Source: Streptomyces physcomitrii (GTDB taxonomy: Bacteria; Actinomycetota; Actinomycetes; Streptomycetales; Streptomycetaceae). From it: DNA of 64,000 nucleotides. Positions 1 through 8,669 of the stretch are shown piece by piece. The notes below the pieces were generated by a model. That model had not been told where the DNA came from. It saw only the letters and a program-made list of their open reading frames with translations, and did no database searches. How positions within the stretch are numbered: position 1 is the stretch's first letter; each line of letters begins with the position of its first letter. The DNA lies in the NCBI RefSeq assembly GCF_012273655.1, contig NZ_JAAWWP010000003.1, positions 248,001-312,000 on the forward strand, in the 5' to 3' direction. The position numbers were made by a program, and so were the translations under genes.

Positions 1-34
1 TTCATTCGGCTCTTCTTTTTTTCTCGTTCTCTTC

Positions 35-61
35 GTGTCGGGTCGTGTCGGGTCGTGTCGG
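35..61. repeat. Three 10-bp tandem repeats downstream of the efflux gene
   Basis: The unit CGTGTCGGGT occurs about 2.7 times in a row, just after a T-rich tract at about 11-29. It lies past the 3' end of the efflux gene that starts at 1714. The T-rich tract could help termination, but I see no convincing hairpin. Confidence 0.6.
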
Positions 62-100
62 GGGTGCGCGGTCTCCCCTTCGCGGGCCTCCGGCCGCGGG

Positions 101-1714
101 TCAGTGCGCGTCGTCCGTGGGGCGGACATGGCGCGGGACCCAGACCCAGGCCATCGCCCCGGCGGCGAGGGCGAGGAGGCCGCCGAGGGCGAAGGCGGGG
201 GTCATGCCGAGGGTGAAGGCACGGGTGACCTGGTCGAGCAGGGTGGCGCCCGCGCCGCCGCCGAGTTCCCCGGCGGTGTGCGCCGCCTCGCCCACCGAGT
301 CGCGGGCGGCGCCGGGCACCCCGTCCGGGAGGTGGTGGCGGTAGAGCACCATGGCGAGGGAGCCGAGCGAGGCGACCCCGAGGGCGGCGCCCAACTCGTA
401 GCAGGTCTCGTCGATCGCGGCCGCGCCGCCGGTGTCCTCGACCGGGGTCACCGCCATCAGGGTCACCGAGGCGGTGGTGGTCGCCACCCCGGCGCCGAAG
501 CCGAGCAGCAGCAGGGCCGCGGCCATCCAGCGGTAGCCGAGCCCGCCGTCCCCGCTCTGCACCAGCCAGGGCAGGACCAGGCCGAGCGCGGTCACCACCA
601 GGCCGGCGCCCATCACCTGCCGTACCTCCAGGGCGTGGATCAGGCGGGGTGTCACCATCGAGCTGACGATCAGGGCGAGGGGCGCGGGCAGCAGGTGCAG
701 GCCCGCCGAGAGCGGCGAGTAGCCCTGGGCGTACTGGAACCACTGGGTGAGCAGCAGGAACACCGCGCCGAAGCCGATCATGCTGAGCAGGATCGCCAGC
801 GCCGAGACGGTGAAGGCCCGCCGGGTGAACAGCCTCACCTGGAGCAGCGGATGGGGGATCCGCAGCTGCCGGCGGACGAAGACGGTGAGCAGCACCGCGG
901 CGGCGGCGAGCAGGGCGAGCGGCAGCGGGTCGGCGCCGCGTTCGCCGAGTTCCTTGATCCCGGCGGAGAGCGCCAGCATCCCGGCGACCGACTGGCCGAC
1001 CCCCGGCCAGTCCCAGCGGCCCGCGCGCGGCGCACGGGACTCCGGGAGCAGCCAGAGGCCGAGCAGGACCGCCGCGGCGGCCACCGGCACATTGAGCAGG
1101 AAGGCCGCCTGCCAGCCGGAGTCCTCGACCAGGAGGCCGCCGACGACCGGGCCGAGCGCCATGCCGCCGCCGATGACGGCGGTCCACACCGCGTAGGCGA
1201 GGGCCCGCTCGCGGCCGTCGGTGAAGACCTCCCGCAGGATCGACAGGGTGGACGGCATGATCGCCGCGCCGCCGATCCCGAGCAGCGCGCGGGCCGCGAT
1301 CACCTGCCAGGGCGCCGCGGCGAAGACGGCGCCCAGCGAGGCGAGCGCGAACACCGAGAAGCCGAGGAGCAGCAGCCGCTTGCGGCCCCAGCGGTCGCCG
1401 AGCGCCCCGGCGGTCACCAGCAGGCCGGAGAGCGCCAGCGAGTAGGCGTCGATGATCCACAACTGCTCGACGGCGCCCGGCTGGAGGTCCTCGACCAGGG
1501 TCGGGAAGGCCACGTTCAGGATCGTGGTGTCCATCCCGATGAGCAGCAGGCTGCCGGAGAGGATCGCCAGGATCGCCCACCGGCGGGCGTGCACGCGCGG
1601 GTCGGCGCCGGAGGGCGCGGGCACCGGGGCGGGGGCGGCCGAGGAGCCGGGGCGGTCGGGGCGGTCGGGGCGGTCGGGGCGGTCACCGTGGTCGGGGCGG
1701 TCGGGGGTCGTCAT
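101..1714 (-). CDS. DHA2-family MFS multidrug exporter (EmrB/QacA type)
   Basis: A 537-residue proton-coupled exporter of the 14-helix DHA2 family, predicted in the cytoplasmic membrane. Residues 1-45 are a hydrophilic tail with RPD tripeptide repeats. The first helix then leads into the family motif GMDTTILNVAFP (60-71). The loop 2-3 motif GDRWGRK is at 106-112. Long hydrophobic segments fill the rest, and length is normal for the family. It reads in the same direction as the AraC-type regulator ending 82 bp upstream, so it may share that control. The start ATG follows an AAGGATG sequence. Substrate cannot be read from sequence; drug or metabolite efflux is inferred from the family. Confidence 0.9.
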   Translation of the reverse strand: MTTPDRPDHGDRPDRPDRPDRPGSSAAPAPVPAPSGADPRVHARRWAILAILSGSLLLIGMDTTILNVAFPTLVEDLQPGAVEQLWIIDAYSLALSGLLVTAGALGDRWGRKRLLLLGFSVFALASLGAVFAAAPWQVIAARALLGIGGAAIMPSTLSILREVFTDGRERALAYAVWTAVIGGGMALGPVVGGLLVEDSGWQAAFLLNVPVAAAAVLLGLWLLPESRAPRAGRWDWPGVGQSVAGMLALSAGIKELGERGADPLPLALLAAAAVLLTVFVRRQLRIPHPLLQVRLFTRRAFTVSALAILLSMIGFGAVFLLLTQWFQYAQGYSPLSAGLHLLPAPLALIVSSMVTPRLIHALEVRQVMGAGLVVTALGLVLPWLVQSGDGGLGYRWMAAALLLLGFGAGVATTTASVTLMAVTPVEDTGGAAAIDETCYELGAALGVASLGSLAMVLYRHHLPDGVPGAARDSVGEAAHTAGELGGGAGATLLDQVTRAFTLGMTPAFALGGLLALAAGAMAWVWVPRHVRPTDDAH

Positions 1715-1796
1715 GCCGGGGTCATCCTTGCGGTCGTACGAGGACGCGGGTGCGGGGCCGTTGCCGGTGGGGTGGGGTGGTGCGGGGCGAGCGCGG

Positions 1797-2813
1797 TCAG
1801 TTCTCCCCCGGTGCTCCCTCCCCCCGGCGCACCGCCAGCGGGGTCACGCCCCACCACCGGCGGCAGCACCGGGTCAGCGCCGACTGCTCGGAGAGGCCGA
1901 GGAGGGCGGCGATCTGGCCGAGGGGGAGGCGGGTGGTGGTGAGGTAGCGGCGGGCGGCGCGGCGGCGCTCCTCGTCCAGGACCCGGGCGAAGCTGGTGCC
2001 CTGTTCGCTCAGGCGGCGCTGGAGGGTGCGGGGGTGCAGGTCGAGCAGGCGGGCGGTGGTGCCGATCTCCGGGGCCGAGGTGCCCAGCGACTGCTGCACC
2101 ACGGCGCGGACGCTGGTGACCAGGTCGCTGCGGGCGCCGGAGGACTGCTCCTCCAGATAGGCGAGGGCCAGCCGCCGCCGGTGCGCGTCGCTGCCCGCGA
2201 GGGAGCGGTCGGCGAGGGTGACCGGGGCGCGCAGCAGCGCCTCCGGGCGGTCGGTGCGCACCGGGACGCCGAAGAAGTCCTCGTACACCTTCAGGGGGGC
2301 GAGCGGCGGATGCGGCAGGTCGACGCCGCGCAGTCCGTAGGGGCCGACGAGGTAGGTGATGGCGCGGTGCACGAAGCCGAGGGAGAGGTCGGCGCCCTGC
2401 GGCGGGAACTCCAGGCCCTCGCGGACGCCGTAGCGCAGCGCGGCCACGCCCGGTACGCCGTACGGGTCGGGGTCCAGGCTCAGCCGCATCGAGGGGGCGT
2501 GCACGAAGAGGTAGCGGGTGGTGCACTCCAGGGCGTCGCGGAGGGTCTCGGAGTTCTGGATGGCGAGGGCGAGGGCGCCGAGCATGCCGATGTCCTGGCG
2601 GGCCGCGATGCGCAGGCCGAGGTCGGGGCAGTCCAGGTCGGCGGCGGCGACCTCCAGGACGGTGGCCATCGCCTCCTCGGGCACCAGGACGTCGTCCGCG
2701 TCCAGCGCGGACACCGGGAACTCGGACTGCCGGGCGTAGGCCTCCGCGTCCCCGCCGAGTTCGGCCACGGTTGCGCGGAAGCCCCGCAGTCCGGCGGATC
2801 TGATCACCGACAT
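1797..2813 (-). CDS. AraC-family transcriptional regulator, VirS-like
   Basis: A 338-residue regulator. The N-terminal two thirds looks like the arabinose-binding-type ligand domain found in VirS and related AraC proteins. The C-terminal HTH domain spans about 250-332, with the first helix-turn-helix around the sequence ARLLDLHPRTLQRRL. The second recognition region reads LTRCCRRWWGVTP, where most relatives have an F-x-R-A-F-x-R pattern, so the paired cysteines are unusual. The ATG at 2813 was chosen because it overlaps no neighbour and lies beside an operator-like direct repeat. It is divergent from the monooxygenase gene 70 bp away, and probably controls it and itself. Confidence 0.88.
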   Translation of the reverse strand: MSVIRSAGLRGFRATVAELGGDAEAYARQSEFPVSALDADDVLVPEEAMATVLEVAAADLDCPDLGLRIAARQDIGMLGALALAIQNSETLRDALECTTRYLFVHAPSMRLSLDPDPYGVPGVAALRYGVREGLEFPPQGADLSLGFVHRAITYLVGPYGLRGVDLPHPPLAPLKVYEDFFGVPVRTDRPEALLRAPVTLADRSLAGSDAHRRRLALAYLEEQSSGARSDLVTSVRAVVQQSLGTSAPEIGTTARLLDLHPRTLQRRLSEQGTSFARVLDEERRRAARRYLTTTRLPLGQIAALLGLSEQSALTRCCRRWWGVTPLAVRRGEGAPGEN

Positions 2814-2849
2814 GTCGTCCAGGGTCAAATATCTGTCGTCCGGGGTCAA
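2814..2849. promoter_or_regulatory. Paired direct repeats, candidate AraC operator
   Basis: GTCGTCCAGGGTCAA (2814-2828) and GTCGTCCGGGGTCAA (2835-2849) match at 14 of 15 positions and are offset by 21 bp, two helical turns. AraC-family proteins usually bind two direct half-sites with this spacing. The pair touches the regulator start codon and lies 33 bp before the monooxygenase start, which would allow both autoregulation and activation. Confidence 0.65.
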
Positions 2850-2882
2850 TTCTTCCGGGCTGTGCTTCCGGACACTGGGAGC

Positions 2883-4484
2883 ATGACGCCTACCGAGAAC
2901 TCCCGCACCGGCACCCCAGGCCCCGAGGGCCGGACCGCGCCCGCCGAGGCGGCCACCGAGCACCTCGACGTGGTGATCGTGGGCGCCGGTCTGTCCGGCA
3001 TCGGCGCGGCCTACCGCCTGGGCACCGAGTGCCCCGAGCGCTCGTACGCCGTCCTGGAGGCCCGGCAGTCGATGGGCGGGACCTGGGACCTGTTCCGCTA
3101 CCCGGGTGTGCGCTCCGACTCCGACATGTTCACCCTCGGCTACCCCTTCAAGCCGTGGGCGGGCGAGAAGGTGCTCGCCCACGGGCAGGCGATCCTCGCG
3201 TACATCAAGGAGACCGCCGCCGAGTTCGGCATCGACCGCAGGATCCGCTACGGCACCCGGGTGCTCGGCGCCGACTGGTCCAGCGCGACCGCCCGCTGGA
3301 CGCTGACCCTGGAGCGGACCGACGCCTCAGGCGCGCGCGTGCGCCAGACGCTGACCTGCGACTTCCTCTACTCCTGCGCGGGCTACTACAACTACGCGCA
3401 GGGCCACTCCCCCGAGTTCGCCGGGGCCGAGGACTTCGCCGGGACGCTCGTGCACCCGCAGTTCTGGCCCGAGGACCCGAAGGGCGAGCTGTACGCGGGC
3501 AAGCGCGTGGTGATCATCGGCAGCGGGGCGACCGCGGTCACCCTGGTGCCCGCGATGGCCGAGAAGGCCGCGCGGGTGACCATGCTGCAGCGCACCCCGA
3601 CCTGGATCAGCTCGCTGCCCTCCCGGGACAAGGTCGCCGACCTGGTGCGCAAGGTGCTGCCCGCGAGCACCGCGCACCGGGTGGTCCGCACCAAGAACAT
3701 CCTCTTCGCGATCGGGCTCTACCAGTTCTGCCAGCGCAGCCCGAAGGCCGCCCGGCGGGTGCTCACCGGCCTCAACAGGCGTGTCCTGCAGGACGATCAG
3801 CTGGTGCGGGACCATCTGACGCCCACGTACAACCCCTGGGACCAGCGGCTGTGCGCGGTGCCGGACGCCGATCTGTTCCGCTCGATCAAGCGCGGCGAGG
3901 CGGAGATCGTCACCGACCACATCGACCGCTTCGTGCCCGAGGGCATCCGGCTGGCCTCGGGCCGGGTCCTTCAGGCCGATGTCGTCGTCACCGCCACCGG
4001 GCTGCAACTGCTCGCCTTCGGCGGCATCGCCCCCCGGGTGGACGGCGAACCGGTCGACCTGAGCAAGCAGTTCGTCTGGCAGGGCGCGATGATGACCGGC
4101 GTCCCCAACTTCGCCGTCTGCATCGGCTACACCAACGCCTCCTGGACGCTGCGCGCCGACCTCACCTCGCGGCTGGTCTGCCGGGTGCTCAACCACATGC
4201 GCCGCAACCAGTACGCCGCGGTCGAGCCCCGGCCCACCGGCACCCTCACCGCGCGCCCGCTGCTGGACCTGGCCGCCGGCTATGTGCAGCGCTCCATCGA
4301 CGCCTTCCCGCGCCAGGGCGACCGCGGCCCGTGGAAGGTCCGGCAGAACTACGTCCTGGACGCCACGACCACCATGCGCCGCAGGCTCGACCGCACCCTG
4401 GCGGCGACCCCGGCCCACGAGGTGCGCCAGGCCCGGGCGGCGGCGGAGAAGACCGCCGCCCCGCTCCACGAGGCCGCCCGCTGA
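2883..4484 (+). CDS. Flavin-containing Baeyer-Villiger-type monooxygenase (MymA/EthA-like)
   Basis: A 533-residue FAD- and NADPH-dependent oxygenase. The FAD-binding GAGLSG motif is at 34-39, GGTW at 65-69, the Baeyer-Villiger fingerprint F-x-G-x3-H-x3-W-P at 185-196, and the NADPH-binding GSGATA at 213-218. Its length fits the EthA/MymA group. Expected chemistry is oxygenation of a ketone or lipid-like substrate in the cytoplasm. The chosen ATG follows GGGAG closely and sits just after the candidate AraC operator; longer in-frame extensions run back through the regulator and are not credible. A short-chain dehydrogenase follows after 49 bp, probably co-transcribed. Confidence 0.9.
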   Translation: MTPTENSRTGTPGPEGRTAPAEAATEHLDVVIVGAGLSGIGAAYRLGTECPERSYAVLEARQSMGGTWDLFRYPGVRSDSDMFTLGYPFKPWAGEKVLAHGQAILAYIKETAAEFGIDRRIRYGTRVLGADWSSATARWTLTLERTDASGARVRQTLTCDFLYSCAGYYNYAQGHSPEFAGAEDFAGTLVHPQFWPEDPKGELYAGKRVVIIGSGATAVTLVPAMAEKAARVTMLQRTPTWISSLPSRDKVADLVRKVLPASTAHRVVRTKNILFAIGLYQFCQRSPKAARRVLTGLNRRVLQDDQLVRDHLTPTYNPWDQRLCAVPDADLFRSIKRGEAEIVTDHIDRFVPEGIRLASGRVLQADVVVTATGLQLLAFGGIAPRVDGEPVDLSKQFVWQGAMMTGVPNFAVCIGYTNASWTLRADLTSRLVCRVLNHMRRNQYAAVEPRPTGTLTARPLLDLAAGYVQRSIDAFPRQGDRGPWKVRQNYVLDATTTMRRRLDRTLAATPAHEVRQARAAAEKTAAPLHEAAR

Positions 4485-4533
4485 GGCGAGTTGTGCCTCC
4501 GACCGGCCTGCACCGTCCTACGCGAGGAGCCCC

Positions 4534-5475
4534 ATGCCCCGGCTGCCCCGGCCCACCCGCCCGAACCGGCTCGCCCCCTACCGCTTCACCGGCGGCACCG
4601 CCGTCCTGACCGGCGCCGCCGGCGGGATCGGCGAGGAGCTGGCGTACGGGCTCGCGGCGCGGGGCAGCCATCTGGTGCTGCTCGACCGGGACGCCCAGGG
4701 CCTCGACGTGGTCGCCGAGAAGATCCGCAGGCGCCGTCCCGGGCTGCGGGTCGACACCCTCTTCACCGACCTCGCCGACCTCGACCAGCTGGCACGCACC
4801 GCCACCGGGATCCTGGACGCCCACCCCCGGATCAGCCTGCTCGTCAACAACGCGGGCGTCGGGCTCAGCGGCACCTTCGGCCAGGTGACGGCGGAGGAGT
4901 TCGACTGGGTGCTGCGGGTCAACTTCCAGGCCCCGGTGCTGCTGACCCGGGCGCTGCTGCCCCGGCTGAACGAGTCCCCCGGCAGCCATGTCGTCAACGT
5001 CTCCAGCCTCTTCGGCCTGATCGCGCCGCCCGGCCAAGCGGCGTACGCGGCAAGCAAGTTCGCGCTGCGCGGCTTCAGCGAGGCGCTGCGCCACGAACTC
5101 GCCGGGGCGGGCACCGGGGTGACCACGGTGCACCCCGGCGGCGTCGCCACCCGGATCGCGGAGAGCGCGCGCACCGGCAGTGGGGTCGGCGAGGCCGAGG
5201 ACCGGGAGGGCAGGGACGCCTTCGCCCGGCTGCTCACCTATCCCCCGGACCGGGCCGCCGAGTTGATCCTGCGCGGGGTGCGCCGGCGCCGGGCCCGGGT
5301 GCTCATCTCCTGGACCGCCCACGCCCCCGATGTGCTCCAACGCCTCTTCCCCGCCTCGTACTTGACGGTGATGAGCCGCCTCGCCCCGGGTGCGGCACGC
5401 CACGCGGGCTCACGGCTCGGCGCGCGGGAGGCAGGCGCGGGGCGCGGCGGCGAGGAGCAGGGCAGCGGGGTCTGA
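4534..5475 (+). CDS. Short-chain dehydrogenase/reductase
   Basis: A 313-residue SDR. The cofactor motif TGAAGGIG is at 26-33, NNAG at 105-108, and the catalytic serine near 157-158 is followed by Tyr171 and Lys175 in YAASK. The C-terminal segment after about 230 resembles those SDRs that act on lipid or steroid-like substrates. A GAGGAG Shine-Dalgarno ends 4 bp before the ATG. It follows the monooxygenase in the same direction, so the pair could interconvert an alcohol and ketone before or after oxygenation. The same monooxygenase-SDR pairing occurs in the mycobacterial mymA operon. The exact substrate is unknown. Confidence 0.88.
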   Translation: MPRLPRPTRPNRLAPYRFTGGTAVLTGAAGGIGEELAYGLAARGSHLVLLDRDAQGLDVVAEKIRRRRPGLRVDTLFTDLADLDQLARTATGILDAHPRISLLVNNAGVGLSGTFGQVTAEEFDWVLRVNFQAPVLLTRALLPRLNESPGSHVVNVSSLFGLIAPPGQAAYAASKFALRGFSEALRHELAGAGTGVTTVHPGGVATRIAESARTGSGVGEAEDREGRDAFARLLTYPPDRAAELILRGVRRRRARVLISWTAHAPDVLQRLFPASYLTVMSRLAPGAARHAGSRLGAREAGAGRGGEEQGSGV

Positions 5476-5535
5476 GGGCGGGGCGGCGGGCCGACGCGCC
5501 TGCCGGACAGGCCACTTGAGGCCCGTACGCCCCGA

Positions 5536-6000
5536 CTACCGCCCCGCGTCGAAGCGTTCACGAGCGGACTCGATCTCGTCGAGGTAGCGGCGGGTCCAGG
5601 CGCACATGCCGTTGACGGTGTCGCGCAGGGCGCCGCCCGCCTCGGTGAGCCGGTACTCGACCCGCGGCGGCACGACGGGGTGCACCGTGCGGTCCACCAG
5701 TCCGTCGCGTTCGAGTCCGCGCAGGGTCTGGGTGAGCATCTTGTGGCTGATGCCCTCGATCGCGCCGCGCAGCTCGGTGAAGCGCAGCGTCCGGTCGCCG
5801 AGCACGTTGATGAGCAGCAGCGCCCACTTATTGGCCACCCCGGCGAAGATCTCCCGCGCCAGCGAGTCCGCCCGGGTCACATCACCGCGCCGCGCCGGGT
5901 CCGCCGCCGCGTCCTCCGCCCGCCCCCTCGCGGCGTCGTCCACCGGGCCCTCCGCCGGGCTCTTCGCCGACCGGTCCCGGCCGCTGAACTGCTGGGTCAC
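5536..6000 (-). CDS. HxlR-family winged-helix regulator
   Basis: A 154-residue protein. Residues about 45-140 form an HxlR (MarR-like) winged helix, with the typical WALLLINVLGD...RFTELRGAIEGISHKMLTQTL pattern split over the domain. The first 45 residues are charged and low in complexity, so a later start is possible. The GTG start follows AGAAGGGA at 8 bp. It is divergent from the VOC-fold protein, with 148 bp between them, and HxlR proteins often regulate such a neighbour in response to small molecules. It ends 60 bp from the convergent SDR. Confidence 0.85.
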   Translation of the reverse strand: MTQQFSGRDRSAKSPAEGPVDDAARGRAEDAAADPARRGDVTRADSLAREIFAGVANKWALLLINVLGDRTLRFTELRGAIEGISHKMLTQTLRGLERDGLVDRTVHPVVPPRVEYRLTEAGGALRDTVNGMCAWTRRYLDEIESARERFDAGR

Positions 6001-6148
6001 CGCGGGGTTCCCTTCTCACCGGAAAGTGCGTTCTTCCACGTCAGAGCCTACTCACCTACGGTTCCCCGGTAACCGGCAGAGACCACCAGGGCGCCGGGCG
6101 GACTCCCCGTACCCCCGCCCGCGCCCGTACCGTACGGAGCCACCGCCC

Positions 6149-6526
6149 ATGCGCATCCTGAAGACGTACGCCCGCCTGTGGACCGAGGACCTGGACACCG
6201 CCCTGCCGCTCCTGACCGAGCTGACCGGCCGCCGCCCGGACCTCCGACTCGCCTTCGAGGGCGTCGAGTTGGCCGCGCTCGGCGACTTCCTGGTCATCGC
6301 GGGCCCGGCCGCCGAACGCGCCCGGTACACGCACGCCTCCGCCACCGCCGTGGTGGACGACCTGGACGCCGTCGCCACCGCCCTCGCCGCCGCGGGCGCC
6401 ACCGTCACCACCCCGCTCACCGGCGGACCGACCGGCCGCTTCCTCTACGCCCGGCACGCGGACGGCGCCGAGATCGAGTACGTGGAGTGGACCCCGGAGA
6501 TCCGCACCCGGATCCTCGGCAGCTGA
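6149..6526 (+). CDS. VOC (glyoxalase/bleomycin-resistance) superfamily protein
   Basis: A 125-residue single-domain protein starting MRILKTYARLW, with the alternating beta-alpha-beta3 pattern of the VOC fold. The C-terminal strand YARHADGAEIEYVEW fits family members that bind small molecules. Its length is normal for one VOC module, so it would act as a dimer. Metal ligands cannot be assigned confidently. A GGAG lies 10 bp before the ATG. The divergent HxlR gene is the likely regulator, which suggests a detoxification or resistance role; that is inference. Confidence 0.8.
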   Translation: MRILKTYARLWTEDLDTALPLLTELTGRRPDLRLAFEGVELAALGDFLVIAGPAAERARYTHASATAVVDDLDAVATALAAAGATVTTPLTGGPTGRFLYARHADGAEIEYVEWTPEIRTRILGS

Positions 6527-6555
6527 CGCCCGCCGCCGATCCGCGGCAGCCGGCG

Positions 6556-6610
6556 CCCGCCACCGGTCCCCTCCGCCGCCGCGGCCCGCCACCGGTCCCC
6601 TCCGCCGCCG
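6556..6610. repeat. Duplicated 26-bp GC-rich element
   Basis: A perfect 26-bp sequence beginning CCCGCCACCGGTCCCC occurs at 6556-6581 and again at 6585-6610, 29 bp apart. It lies in the 291-bp gap after the VOC gene. No gene or hairpin explains it. Confidence 0.7.
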
Positions 6611-6817
6611 GGCCCGCCGCTCTCCTCCGCCAACCGGCTGAACCTCGCCACCCCGCCGCGGCCACCCGCCCGCCGGGGCACCCGGGGCCGCCGGGCGGCG
6701 GCGACAGTCGGAGGCGGAGCCCGGCCGTGTGTTCGGCGCCGGGTTCCGGGAACCAGGAGAGACGCACGCAGAGCGGTACCGCGCACGGTGGTGCCGCCGC
6801 CACGGCCAGGAGGCGCG

Positions 6818-8383
6818 ATGTCCCAGTCCCCAGCCCCCGTACCCGAGGAGCCCGCGCACCGGCGGACCGACCCGGACGCGCAGGTGCCGACCCCGGACGG
6901 CGGCGGCCTGAGCTGCCTGGTGACCGGGGCGACCGGGTACATCGGCGGGCGCCTGGTCCCCGAGCTGCTCAAGGCCGGGCACCGGGTGCGCTGCCTGGCG
7001 CGGACGCCCGCCAAGCTGCGGGACTACCCGTGGGCGGGCGAGGTGGAGGTGGCGAAGGCCGATGTCACCGACGCGGCCGCGGTGCGCGAGGCGATGCGGG
7101 GCATCGAGGTGGCGTACTACCTGGTCCACGGGCTCGGCGGGAAGGGCGACTTCGAGGAGCAGGACCGGCGGGCGGCACGGGTCTTCGCGGCCGAGGCGAA
7201 GGCCGCCGGGGTGCGCCGGATCGTCTACCTCGGCGGGCTCACCCCCGTCGACGTGCCCGAGGAGGAGCTCTCCCCGCATCTGCGCTCGCGCGCCGAGGTG
7301 GGCCGGATCCTGCTCGGCTCGGGGGTGCCGACGGCCGTGCTGCGGGCCGCGGTCATCCTCGGCTCGGGCTCGGTCTCCTTCGAGATGCTGCGCTATCTGA
7401 CCGAGCGCCTGCCCGCGATGGTCACGCCCAGCTGGGTGCACACCCGCATCCAGCCGGTCGCGGTACGGGATGTGCTGCGGGTCCTGGTCGGCAGCGCCCG
7501 GATGCCCGCGGAGGTCTCCCGGAACTTCGACATCGGCGGACCCGACATCATGACGTACCGGGAGATGATGCTCGGCTACGCCAAGGCGGCCCGCCTCCCT
7601 CGGCGCCTGGTGATCTCGGTGCCGATGCTCAGCCCCACCCTGTCCAGCCACTGGGTCGGCCTGATCACCCCGGTCCCGGCCTCCATCGCGCGCCCCCTGG
7701 TGGAGTCCCTGCGGCACGAGGTGGTCTGCCGGGAACACGACATCGCCCGGTACGTGCCGGACCCGCCCGGCGGCTACCTCGGCTTCACCCGCGCCCTCCA
7801 ACTGGCCCTGCGCCGCGTGCAGGAGGCCCAGGTCACCACCCGCTGGTCCTCCGCCTCACTGCCCGGCGCCCCCAGCGACCCGCTGCCCACCGACCCGGAC
7901 TGGGCGGGCGGCAGCCTCTACACCGACCGCCGGGAGCGCACCGTGGCGGCGAGCCCCAAGGAGCTGTGGCGGGTGATCGAGGGGATCGGCGGGGTGCACG
8001 GCTGGTACTCCTTCTCGCTGGCCTGGGCGGTGCGCGGCTGGATCGACCGGATGGTCGGCGGGGTGGGCCTGCGCCGCGGGCGCCGCGACCCCTACCGGCT
8101 GCGGGCCGGGGACTCGCTGGACTTCTGGCGGGTGGAGGAGGTCCGGCAGGGCGAACTCCTCAGGCTGCGCGCCGAGATGCGGCTGCCGGGCCTGGCCTGG
8201 CTGGAACTCTCCGTCGGCAAGGACGCCGCGGGCCGCACCCAGTACCGGCAGCGGGCCCTCTTCCATCCGCACGGCCTCGCCGGACAGGCGTACTGGTGGA
8301 GCGTCTCGCCCTTCCACGCCTTCGTCTTCGGCGGCATGTGCCGCAATATCGCCCGCGCGGCCGAACGCGGCGCGGACGATTGA
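6818..8383 (+). CDS. NAD(P)-binding protein with C-terminal DUF2867 domain
   Basis: A 521-residue two-domain protein. Residues about 31-330 are an atypical SDR/NmrA-like Rossmann domain with GATGYIGGRL in the nucleotide loop. Residues about 365-515 match the SRPBCC-like DUF2867 domain (GWYSFSLAWAVRGWIDRMVGG). The fusion and length are normal for this actinobacterial and proteobacterial family, whose substrate is unknown. The chosen ATG follows AGGAGG (6808-6813); the first 30 residues are Pro/Glu-rich. It stands alone, with no obvious operon partner. Confidence 0.85.
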   Translation: MSQSPAPVPEEPAHRRTDPDAQVPTPDGGGLSCLVTGATGYIGGRLVPELLKAGHRVRCLARTPAKLRDYPWAGEVEVAKADVTDAAAVREAMRGIEVAYYLVHGLGGKGDFEEQDRRAARVFAAEAKAAGVRRIVYLGGLTPVDVPEEELSPHLRSRAEVGRILLGSGVPTAVLRAAVILGSGSVSFEMLRYLTERLPAMVTPSWVHTRIQPVAVRDVLRVLVGSARMPAEVSRNFDIGGPDIMTYREMMLGYAKAARLPRRLVISVPMLSPTLSSHWVGLITPVPASIARPLVESLRHEVVCREHDIARYVPDPPGGYLGFTRALQLALRRVQEAQVTTRWSSASLPGAPSDPLPTDPDWAGGSLYTDRRERTVAASPKELWRVIEGIGGVHGWYSFSLAWAVRGWIDRMVGGVGLRRGRRDPYRLRAGDSLDFWRVEEVRQGELLRLRAEMRLPGLAWLELSVGKDAAGRTQYRQRALFHPHGLAGQAYWWSVSPFHAFVFGGMCRNIARAAERGADD

Positions 8384-8669
8384 GAGTTGGTCAACGGCCT
8401 TGCGGGTGAGGGCTGTTGACCGGGGAGTGCCCGAAGTGCGGGGGCCCTGCGGAGGTGCGGGGAGGGGACGGGCACGGATACGTGGAGATGATTGATTGGG
8501 TATCCGTACTTCCCGGACTTTGTGCGCACGCGGATTGGAACGCGGGGCCCCGGGACGTAAGTTCCTGGCCATGCCCGGATGAGGAGGAGCGCGCTCAAAG
8601 GCGCGCCTCCGGCCCGGGCCACCCCCCGCCCCAGCACTCTCTCCCCACCCAAAGAGAGCCCACAGACAC

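Noticed and set aside
1452..2882. Upstream extension of the monooxygenase reading frame
   Set aside because: The extended frame runs antisense through the AraC gene and efflux gene start. Its peptide is low-complexity, whereas the ATG at 2883 starts just before the FAD domain.
8416..8600. Small zinc-ribbon gene (GECPKCGG) before the binding protein
   Set aside because: It needs a TTG start, has no clear ribosome site, and its frame runs on into the binding protein gene as an unlikely out-of-frame overlap.
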